The notes under the pieces: generated by a model
What the model was told of the DNA's origin: nothing
The model's database searches: none
What the model saw: only the letters and a program-made list of their open reading frames with translations
Program-made: the position numbers and the translations under genes
Assembly (NCBI GenBank): GCA_039619475.1
Contig: CM077116.1
Location: forward strand, 385,726,760-385,790,759
DNA: 64,000 nucleotides
DNA from: Icerya purchasi
Lineage: Eukaryota > Arthropoda > Insecta > Hemiptera > Monophlebidae
Reading direction: 5' to 3'
Shown: piece after piece, positions 48,001 to 57,170 of the stretch
Numbering within the stretch: the first letter of the stretch is position 1
Layout: the number at the start of each line of letters is the position of its first letter

Positions 48001-51000
48001 CCTATTGACGAGCCAAAAAAAAAAAAAAAAAAAAAAAAAAACATCAACCGATATTTGATTAGCAAATGCCTCTAGTATAATGAGAAAATCTACACGTTAC
48101 CACCCCGAGATTGATACACTCATCACTGAGAATGCTAATATAAAATTTCATTCTAAAACGAGAAAAAAAATTGTAATAATTACATTTTAAAAAAATTTAT
48201 AAACAGCGGAAAAGTCAGCTGGAAAGTTTACGTAAAATATGATGAACGGTTGTTTAGAGCGCGAAAACTTTTCCGAAAAAACCTCGAGCCTCGGGCTAGA
48301 TCGAAATTATTTCCGGACTAGCGTAAATTTCCAATTTAACATTTCATCCGTGTTAAAACGATTCTATTAAAATTAGACTGATGCGCGTAATGGCTTATTA
48401 AATTCACGATCGTTCGAAGAATCGCTTTCGATTACATTTTAATAGCGGCAACTAGCAAAAGCCCTATAACATTGACCTAAAGTACACGGATCAGCAGCTG
48501 GCAAATGTTTAAACGGGGGGGTGGGGGGCAATTAATTCGTCAATCGAAGGATACTTTTTTCAAAGAAAAAGAAAAAAAAGTTTACGGAACTTCTATTTTA
48601 TCCGTAACTTTATTTAGGTAAATCGACTCAATTGTCGATCTATAAAATTCTTTAGAATTATACCGAAATTCTGCTCCGAAAGCAACACGAAAATCGGAGG
48701 TGTATTCGAGATTCTAACGTAAACGTCCTTTAGAATATTCAAAAATTGACCGATAGAGACTCGAATCAAAACTGACCCCGAGATCATTTTTCTAATCTTC
48801 CCTATTTGTAATTGCCATCGCCTCCATCGCTTCCGTCTTAAATATTCTGCTAGCTCTCTCGCTTTTTCCCCCCCGTTATCCTCTTAATTATAGTAACTTC
48901 CGGGGAATTAACCGATCCGTCCAGTAAGGTAAAATTGGTTCAATAGTTCTGTATATTCTCGTGTGCTAATATTTAGGCTTCGTTCCAATTGTGCTTCTTT
49001 TGTCACATTGTCCATCGTTGCTCCGCTTGGATTTAATTCACCTCTATCAATCTCCGATCTAATTTTTCCGTACTTTTAAAAGAAAGAGGAAAAAGGAAAT
49101 TCAGAGAATTAACCGGAAATGATGGTGCTTCGGAAGAAGACCGCTTTATAAAACCGGACTTGAAATTATAGAAGCAGCGTTCGAGCGACCACACGCACCT
49201 TCTTATTGTCACACGGGCTTTAAAATATTTCGCAGTTCGATCGTCGACAAGCTATTTATGGGACGACAGGAATTTTATCCGATAAAAACGGGAACAAATG
49301 TTCGTGTTGTAGCTGCAATAAGAGGGAATTTCAAAGGAAAATCGCGAATAATAGCGTACGGTTTTGTTTAGTATTTTTTTTTCTTTCTTGTATTACACTT
49401 AAAATTCTCGGTAGTCGATGAGAAATTCGGAATTCGAAATTTCTTCACACTAGCCCCCCCCCCCCCCGGGGGGGGGGCGTCGACATCAGAATAGAAAAGT
49501 ATAAAGATTTTATAGGAGAGAAACTCTTTCTCGCAAGCTGTTCTAGTTAAATGAATTCTCTCTAGTGTTTTTCTGTTTCGTTTTGCATTTTTCTTTTTCT
49601 TTGCTAGAAAGGCGGGCTTTTTCCGAACAGTTTTTTCGTCGCTCTTTTAGTTACGTGTTTCGCTTTATTTTATTAACTCGGGGTCGTATTTCTAGCCGGC
49701 TCACGGCGAAAAGTTGGAAAAGCGCACGATTATTCGAATGCGACCGAATTTAGAGTGTCGCTGTCGGAGAGGGAAAAAAGGAAGGCTTTTATTCGTAATA
49801 AATTTAAATAATTTAGAATACGTTAACGCTGGCGACGTCGTCAAGATTTTTGGCTCGGTTTTAGCGTTTTCTCCGAATAAAAATGACAAACTTAGCCGGA
49901 AACTCGATTGTTCTTCCGAAAGAGTTGTCGCTAAGAATCGGCGAAGAAGTCGCGCGCCGTATTTAAGAATTTCGAGCTGGTCTTCGCGCACCGACCGACC
50001 GAACACACGTTCGCATCCGAGAGGACAAGACTGCAGCCGGCAAAACTTTCCGCGCCAAAACTGTTTGAGTTGTAAATTAGTTTTATGCACATTGAAAACA
50101 GACCTCTCACCTTTCTAAGCGGCAGCCGGGCAAGCTACTCTGTGAGCTCGAGCAGCTCCGGTACGAATTGATGGTGCTGCCGCCAACTGCTGTTCCGAAC
50201 AGCCGGCAGTCGCACACCGTCCTCTGGCACAGTTTGAGCGTTTAAACTTACATCTCGGTCTATTTATTAAAGCGTGCAAAGAGTCAACTTTTAATAGCGG
50301 AAATAGTGATAATAACAATGCGAGTTTTCGAAAAAAACGAGAAGTAGATTATTAATATGTATATGCTGAAGGGGGAAATTCGCCGATTTGGCGACGTCGC
50401 AATAGTATCCGTCGTTCCTTCTCTTTTTTCTAAGAGGGGGGAGGGGGCAGATTAAACCGATTTTTTTGTTTTTTCGGGGAATGTATTTTTTCTTTTTCCC
50501 CGATGTGAATATGAATTCGTTTAGCTAACAAGAAGGGTGTGTTCTCTGAAACGGTTTTGTAAATGGCATCATGAAAAAAAAAAAAAAAAAAGCTAACTAA
50601 ACCGCTGCTCGGTCTTTATGCAACAGCGATAATTTCGAAAAATCAAAAAAAAAAAAAAAAGAAGCCAGTTAATTATCAAAGCCGAACGGAAAATCTATGC
50701 AACTAATTAAACAATCTGCTCCTCTACACTTGAGTGTAATGCAGTCTGTCAACATTTACCTGACCATAATAATAATTTCGGCGGTGTTACAAAAAAAAAA
50801 AAAAAAAAAAAATGAAACATGAAAACTGCTACACTGGGCTTAGAACATCATTGAAACCGACGAGTCTTAATGATTATTTTAAAATTAGTGTATCTAGAGG
50901 CGTTTTTTACGGGGGTTTTTGGGGTTCGTCTGCGAAATATAACTCCGTTTGGATTAAATGAAATTCGGAATAAGTTTATTTCAATTTTTAACAACAGAAA

Positions 51001-51144
51001 AGAAGATTGAAATTTTCACGAAAATTCTATAGCAGCGAGATTATGTTTTGTTTGTTTTTATTATAGTCTGTTCAGTGTTGCATATGCAACAATTGATTAC
51101 AAGGCTTTAGTGAACTATTTATAAATAAATATATTTTATGGATA

Positions 51145-51148
<4 letters not shown>
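45056..51148. other. Six-kilobase stretch without a recognised gene
   Basis: Mixed composition with A-runs (48015-48042, 50572-50590, 50646-50661, 50791-50811) and a C14G10 block (49454-49477). G+C-richer parts at 45.4-45.9 and 49.7-50.3 kb have overlapping open frames on both strands, none with a domain. On the minus strand near 50120, CTTAGAAAG followed by GTGAGA would make a good splice donor for a CpG-rich exon (about 50120-50230), but its acceptor or start is not evident. On the minus strand at about 47625-47760 an open frame ends in CACAG followed by GTAGGT; its acceptor is unclear. Confidence 0.35.
49454..49477. repeat. C14 followed directly by G10 (self-complementary block)
   Basis: Fourteen C then ten G, flanked by TAG and CGTCGAC. 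It could form a ten-pair G:C hairpin with almost no loop. Confidence 0.9.

Positions 51149-51189
<41 letters not shown>
51149..51189. repeat. (AT)n microsatellite at the 5' end of repeat M copy B
   Basis: Alternating AT run immediately before AAACTCGGTCATTCTC, the same junction as in copy C at 56905. Confidence 0.9.
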
Positions 51190-51193
<4 letters not shown>

Positions 51194-51443
51194 CGGTCAT
51201 TCTCTTGCTTTCATTTCTGTCTCTTTCTCTTCTATACTTTGTATAAAATGATCAAAATTTACAATGTAATTCTTACTGGCAGCATCAACACAAAAAAAAT
51301 AACATAACCACAAAAATCCTATCCTAACATTTAACTTTCATTATATAAAATTAAGACATTTTTTCGTTACATTTTTCGTTACATATCTCATTACATAAAA
51401 TTGTGACATTTTTTAAATAACAATAACAAAAATCCTATAAAAT

Positions 51444-52257
51444 GCTTTTTTACAAAAAATAAATACCGACTTCAAGGTTTATTATAAAAATTTAAAAATG
51501 CACTAAAAAGTAAAAAATAATTACTCCCGATAAAATATATATATATCACAGTGATATAACTTAAGGTGATATCGTAATTCTTATACAACATTAATTTTTT
51601 GGAGTTGGAATTAAATTCATGTTAGGAACAATTTAATCAACATTTAATGCAGTTTTTAATTATTCTTTTAATATGAATTTGATGCCAACTCCAAAAAGTT
51701 AATGTTGTATAAGAATTACGATATCACCACTTAAGTTATATCACTCTGATATATATATTTTATCGGGAGTAATTATTTTTTACTTTTTAGTGCATTTTTA
51801 AATTTTTATAATAAACCTTGAAGTCGGTATTTATTTTTTGTAAAAAAGCATTTTATTTTTTACTTTTTAGTGCATTTTTATTCAATTAAATTAAAACATT
51901 TTAATAAGAACAGATATTTCCACGGTGTGAAAACACCAAAAGCTACATTTCCATGGTAATTTGGCAAATTTATAGTATTTTAAGTCGATAAATCTAACCC
52001 GACGGTGAAAACAATCATGAATGAAAAGCATCCAAAAAGCTTCAATCTCCCGCATTACTATTAAGGATAACTCAAAAACTACCGGTCAGATCTTGATCAA
52101 ATCTAAATCGGACCACATGAAAAACACCACCTTTCAAATAAAAGAAGAATCATCAAAATCAGTTCATCTAGAAGAAAGTTCTCAGGTAACACACATAAAA
52201 AAAAAAAAAAAAAATACAGTCGAATTGAATACCTCCTCCTTTTTTGAAGTCGGTTAA
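51444..52257 (+). mobile_element. Composite fold-back element, copy 2 (near-complete)
   Basis: The head is an almost perfect hairpin. ACCGACTTCAAGG at 51465-51477 is mirrored at 51816-51828, and the outer GCTTTTTTACAAAAAATAAA is mirrored to about 51851. The inner arms pair through TATCGTAATTCTTATACAAC, ATTAATTTTTTGGAGTTGG and inverted copies at 51670-51725; the loop is about 40 bases. The tail (51852-52257) includes TTTCCACGGTGTGAAAACAC, shared with copy 1, then an A15 run and the end TTTTTTGAAGTCGGTTA, whose GAAGTCGGT is again inverted relative to the 5' ACCGACTTC. AAAAT at 51439-51443 and 52257-52261 is a possible 5-bp TSD within repeat M. The tail resembles a repeat I recall from many arthropod genomes; that is memory only. 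Confidence 0.72.
52021..52257 (+). CDS. Open frame in the tail of the fold-back element, ending FFEVG
   Basis: A 79-codon frame fills the last 240 bases of the element and stops at its very end: the terminal GAAGTCGGTTAA supplies E-V-G-stop. It contains SISRITIKDNSKTTGQILIK, then SKSDHMKNTTFQIKEESSKS, then a poly-Lys stretch from the A15 run. It starts with ATG, but the ATG lies in the repeat with no promoter evidence. I have a recollection of similar repeat-encoded tails in other insects. It may be the C-terminal end of a longer ancestral element protein whose upstream part has been replaced by the hairpin, or a frame that is open by chance. No function is proposed. Confidence 0.3.
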   Translation: MKSIQKASISRITIKDNSKTTGQILIKSKSDHMKNTTFQIKEESSKSVHLEESSQVTHIKKKKKNTVELNTSSFFEVG

Positions 52258-52322
52258 AAATATAACAGACGTTACATAAAATTAGGACACTTTTTCTTAA
52301 TTAATACATATATATATATAAA

Positions 52323-55300
52323 TATGTAACATATGTGGATAGTAGAATCTATGGAGCTTGGCTTTTTGGATAACTGCACGGTTGAGCGGACAAGGTGGTT
52401 GTGGAATGTATTGTGCAAATAATGACGATATAAATATTTTTGTAATCCCTCCTGAACTTTTGGTCTACATACGGCCCTGCATGTACCAATCAGAATTTTA
52501 TAGAAATAAAAAATGTTTTAAAAAAATTACGTTAAAAACGCACTATATCACAAAATGTGATAGAAATTTTATTGTACTTTTGATCACTTTAATAATGACG
52601 CGACAGTTTATGTTGAAATTAATGTTCCTTTTTTAATTAATTATTTTTAAATAGTTTTTTCTTTTTGTAAAATTTCAATTGACATGTTACTGTAATTTAA
52701 CACAATGCTATTAAATTTTTTCGTCTCCTCTATAATTGTTAATATTATTAGACGTTTTTTTGAAAAAATACATTTGCACATCGTGTAATCGTAATCCTTT
52801 CTCATATTTCTCAATCTCTGCATAGGCCGCGGTGTCTCTACGCAATCTATAACAAATTTACGACCGTTTTTCTTCCAACCTATAACATATGCAATATTGT
52901 TTCTTCGCCGGCTGAAAACATTTCTTCCGTTATTCTCCCCACCACTCTTCTGAGTTATTAATTTTATCATCCGAACTTTTTTAAATAATTTTTTTTTATT
53001 TAAATCACGCTACATAAACTGTGCCTCACGATATGAGGAGGCTATGGAGAAATGCTATTATGTAATGTCTGGAATGCTCCGAAATTTGCGGTCAATCGTG
53101 GTTCCTTGACTTTCATCCTTCTTTCAGAAGCAATTCTCTACAACTAGCGTTAGCGACGCGCTGGAAGAATAATTGAATTTTCCGACTGTTGCGACTCACT
53201 CGTAATTTTCTACGGACCTAATATCCGAGACACAGGAACGAACGACTGGGGGGGGGGGGTAAAAAGTTTTTTCCGAAAGTTTTTTTTTATTTTTATTTTT
53301 TTTCCGGCGGTAAATCAATTAATTAAGCGAAATTTTTACAATGTTCGTCCTAGCCGAATGAAACATTTCTACATAATGCCACACAGACGGTGGTAGCTAC
53401 TCTTCCAAAGTGTAAGCCGCTACAAAATCAACCTTCTTCCCAGCCTCTACCCCGTCCCGACCGGTAGCTGAATTCTCGTCGATGTGTCGATACAAACAGC
53501 GCGAAATCCTATAGTACATTTCATTTTGCTCACTCTCTAAACGTATCGACGATGATAATTTCTGCAAAGAAAAACACACGAAGAAAAAGCAAAGGTCTAT
53601 CGGAGCGTCTTTTCTCAAATATTTACCAGTCATTGCGTGGGCAGTTGCTAATATTTCATATTTCACGTTGCCCCCCCCCCACCCGTGGCGGGAGATCGGC
53701 ATACATACATACAGAGAGCGGTTTCTTTAAAACTTAATAAAAGTTTGAAGGTGTCCGCTATAAATCGGGAGAAGATGTGTCGTCGCATATCGAAACGGAC
53801 GAGAACGGCGAAAAGCGATCATCATCAGAGCAGACAGACGGACGCTGCGAGGCGAACATGATCGAGCAACGAGGTGTCTCTCTTTATATAAAAGGATAAT
53901 ATTTTGCTAACGGAAAGCAAATAGGCCAGCCGATAGCACGTGTTGTTTTAGAGGCGGATAACTGGAATTCGGAGGAGTCGAACGGAATAATATCGGAACG
54001 CGCTGCGAGTCCGACAATACCGCCGTCTGCTATTATTGTAAGAGCAACAGGACGCTGTTCCGACAAGAACAAATAGTGGCTCAATTCAATTTTGCCTCTC
54101 CAACCACCGACGCAGCCAGCCAGCTTTTTTGTTTACTTTATTAAAGTTCTACCGTCTGTGTCGTAGCAGGCGCGAACTAACAACGAAACTACGACTACAC
54201 TGGCCAAAAAATGTATGGTTGGCCCCGGCCCTTCTCGGCCAAGCCGTGCTATTTTGTCGCGCAATTACGCGTGATGCCGATACTCGATGATCGCTATTAT
54301 CGTGTTTATAACTCTGAGAACGCACGTCCCCATTAGAACGACCGAAAGTATTCGCTTAAAAATTTCTACAACCCGCTTTAATGCAGCTGCCTATATCTTT
54401 TACCAATTTTGAAATTGAGCATATTACCGATGCCGGCTTTAATTTTTTCCGTCGCTAGAGAGCCTATCTGAGAAGATCAGTTCGCTTCTGCATAATCACT
54501 TATTGTTAGTTATCTCTGGTATGTTGAAAATTTTTTCATATTAGGTATTCGGAAGCATGTGTATTTTCCCCGAGTGTTACTTTCAGCGGTAACTCTTGTA
54601 AAACGAGCTTCGACTGCTATTTCAAGTAGGTCATCTGCGGTTAACTTTCCAAGGCAAAACGCCATTTCAGTTGCATCTGCGATAGATGCTAATGGACGCA
54701 AAACAAAAAAACGCCGTCTTTCCAAAAATATTCAGAAGGGCGACTGTGGAAATAAATAATGGAAGCGGTCTTATTAGAATTATGTATGTATAAGTAATCT
54801 CGGAACTGAAAATGTAACTTGGCAAATGATGAAGTCGTCTATTGCGGGAGATAACTGCGATATTGCAACATCTGAAGGGGGAGAACTGGTGAGAAGCGAG
54901 TTTTAGACGATTAAACCGCGAAAAAATGACTCGATTTCTACTAATAGCGATAAAATTATACAAATATTTTTACGCGTTCATCCAGTATTGAATTAGATAG
55001 AAAGTGTAAAATTTACTTAATTTTTTAATATAAATATCGCGCAGAAGATTTTTAATGGAGACAAATTTTCCATTCTACGTAAAATCACTTTCATCACTTA
55101 TATCTAAAAATGCAACGAGGAAATTTTTCTTCCATTCCAAAACGCGCATTCAATTTTTTTCTCGTTTAAATCCGACTACTGCAGGTAAACCGTGTCATTC
55201 ATTTGTTGCTGGTTTTTTTTTGGTTTTTTTTTCTATATTCTATTCGAGGGGAACAATCACACACTTTCATATATATACGCGATGAATTCGCATATTGCGG

Positions 55301-55997
55301 AGACTTGGCATATCGATTTCTTCTTGCATAATAGTAAAAATGAAATAATCTCTGTCCGCCGAACCGGTAGCAGAGCCTGGGATATTATAAAACAATAAAA
55401 CTTAAGATACTGAGGCAATGTAAAACAGCGCCGGTTGCCTCGGACGATAGTGAAAACCGACGAAAGAGGAAATAGTCCTTTTGCAGAAGGGAATCATCAT
55501 CAGGTGCTCTATTCTCGGTCGAGCGCCCACAATCGAAAATTTCGCCAACATCTATTTTCAACGCTGAATTTATTCGCTCAAGTTGTAAAGCCTGACCCAG
55601 GGTGCATACATATGTAAAAACAACTACACCCTAAATTCGGCCTTAAATAATCGTTGAGCTTTCGACGTTTCCTTTGTTTCGAAAAAACCGAAAAAACTGG
55701 GGAAAAAAACGTTTCAAACAACAAAATTCCGATTTTTATTACGTATTTTCCCTTTTCGGCATGTTCTACATACTCTATGTGCACACCGCGCGTTAGCAAT
55801 CAAACCGTCTTATACGATTTATTTTTTCTTTCTATTTTTTTTTTATTTTCCTTTATAATAATAAAATTGCTTTGAGAACTCTATTCCACTAAATCTGCAT
55901 ACTCCTTCATTGTTCAGTCGGAAGTCTTCAGTGCAAAAAACCGGACTTGACTCGAAACAAAATTCTCGAGGTTCCTGATGGTTCATTAATATATATA
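52323..55997. other. Unique DNA, no gene recognised
   Basis: A+T-rich to 53.3 kb, then a CpG-richer part (53.4-54.4 kb). TATATAAAAGG at 53885-53895 is a good TATA-box match on the plus strand downstream of that patch, but no coding exon follows. G12 (53248-53259) and C10 (53671-53680) runs occur. Remaining open frames show no domain. Confidence 0.35.
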
Positions 55998-56853
55998 CAC
56001 GGTTAGAGCCATATTAGGTGGACCCATCAGGTTGAAGCGTTAGTGTCTTAGGAAATTTTTTCTATGGAGCAGTACACGCCAATCGAACGCGTTGAAATTG
56101 TTCATCTTTACATTTAAAATAACTTCTCAATAGTGAACACTTAATTATATATGGAGAATAAAGTGAAAAGTGCGCTGTCAAAGAATATGTACAATAAAGC
56201 GTTTGCACGATAGATTTTTGTCTTCTAGTACCGTCACTAATCCCAGGCGTCCAAATAAAAAGCCACCAAGACGATCCGGGAAAATATCGCGGCCGTAGAA
56301 GCCAGTGTTGAACGGTTAAAATATCAGGTTCAACAGTGGCAAAGCAACAACCGTCAATCAGGTGCGTTATCCGGCTATGATAACCGATTTGTTGATGCCG
56401 ATTGTTTGTGAAAATAGCATAAAGCACTTCTGATTTCAACAGGGTGGCGGCGCACCACCTCATACAGCTCGTGCCACAATCGATTTTTTGAAGGCCATTG
56501 TTCCCTGGTCGCTTGATATAAAAAAAAAAAAGGTGATTTTAACTCGACACCGCCAGACTTTTTTCCTCTGGGGCTACTTGAAGTCAAAGGTTTATATCAA
56601 CAAGCCAAGGACGCTAGACGGACTTAAGGCCAACATCCGCCAGGAAATAACCGTCATATCGACCGATGCATTATACCATGGAAAATACCGAAAAATGGGC
56701 ACATTACGTCATTCGAGCTCAAGGTAACTACTTGCACGATTTAATCTTCAGAAAGTGATCTAATCAAATCTCCTTAAACCAAATTAAATGATTTTTCACT
56801 TAAACAGCAAAAAATCTGTTTTTTTTTTTGTTAAATAAATGGATAGCCAACCC
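55998..56853 (+). mobile_element. Decayed Tc1/mariner-superfamily transposon
   Basis: It contains both ends of a DDE transposase (56064-56758). Tentative boundaries are TA dinucleotides at 55996 and 56854, with imperfect inverted ends: GGTTAGAGCCAT at 56001 against GGATAGCCAACC at 56841. About 0.86 kb is shorter than the usual 1.2-1.4 kb, so internal sequence has been lost. The right end abuts an (AT)n tract. Confidence 0.6.
56064..56758 (+). pseudogene. Tc1/mariner-superfamily transposase, broken
   Basis: The N-terminus MEQYTPIERVEIVHLYI (56064-56114) matches the helix-turn-helix start of Tc3/mariner-like transposases and is followed at once by a stop. Much of the DNA-binding and first catalytic region is missing or scrambled. 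From about 56363 the second catalytic block appears: TVNQVRYPAMITDLLMPIV, then FQQGGGAPPHTARATIDFLK (56438-56497), where the family has FQQDG.PPHTA. The catalytic Asp is replaced by Gly with one extra codon. After an A12 run come FFLWGYLKSKVYINKPRTLD and LKANIRQEI. The C-terminus is out of frame: ATG at 56678 opens MENTEKWAHYVIRAQGNYLH and DLIFRK to the TGA at 56756. The usual PP.SPDL.P.D motif before FFLWG has decayed. It is inactive. Confidence 0.85.
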
Positions 56854-56871
56854 TATATATATATATATATA

Positions 56872-56905
<34 letters not shown>
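56854..56905. repeat. (AT)n microsatellite at the 5' end of repeat M copy C
   Basis: AT/GT alternating tract between the mariner relic and repeat M. Confidence 0.9.
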
Positions 56906-56906
<1 letters not shown>

Positions 56907-57147
56907 AAAAACTCGGCCATTTTGGCTTCGCAAGGGGCCGTGCCCTTTGACCCCTCTTGCTTACATTTCTATCTCTTTCTCTTCTATATTATGTATAAAA
57001 TGATCAAAATTTACAACATAATTCTAAATCGCTCCATATAAATATAATAACATAATCACAGAAATCCTATAAAATATAACAAACGTTACATAAAATTGGG
57101 ACATTTTTTCTAATGGGGGGTAGCCTAAGAATTACGTTGTAATAAAT
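56906..57147 (+). repeat. Repeat M, copy C (most complete)
   Basis: It runs from AAAAACTCGGCCATTTTGGC through GGGGCCGTGCCCTTTGACCC, ATAAAATGATCAAAATTTAC, ACATAATCACAGAAATCC and TAAAATTGGGACATTTTTTC to GAATTACGTTGTAATAAATA, with AT tracts on both sides. It is uninterrupted and non-coding, about 240 bp. It is the reference for copies at 19205 and 51190. Confidence 0.75.
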
Positions 57148-57170
57148 ACATATATATATATATACATATC
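57148..57170. repeat. (AT)n microsatellite at the 3' end of repeat M copy C
   Basis: ACATATATATATATATACATAT tract. Confidence 0.85.

Larger units (their letters stand above)
51190..52322 (+). repeat. Repeat M, copy B (split by the fold-back element at 51444-52257)
   Basis: The 5' part (51190-51443) matches 56908-57075 of copy C: AACTCGGYCATT, CTCTTTCTCTTCTATA, TGTATAAAATGATCAAAATT, TAACATAAYCACARAAATCC. It has a local duplication of the TTATATAAAATTAAGACATT segment. The 3' part resumes at 52258 with ATATAACAGACGTTACATAA, then AATTAGGACACTTTTTC, and ends in an AT tract (52306-52325). The intervening 51444-52257 is foreign: joining the two flanks restores the CCTATAAAATATAAC seen in copy C. 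Confidence 0.75.

Noticed and set aside
48918..49077. 53-codon minus-strand frame (IRSEIDRGELNPSGATMDNV...)
   Set aside because: Looks somewhat coding-like but is short, lacks splice sites and matches nothing I recognise.
49701..50118. Opposite-strand open frames of about 130 codons each
   Set aside because: Mirror-image open frames in CpG-rich DNA; neither peptide is recognisable.
53885..53895. TATATAAAAGG as a promoter
   Set aside because: A good TATA match, but no initiator, downstream element or coding exon follows; such strings are common in A+T-rich DNA.
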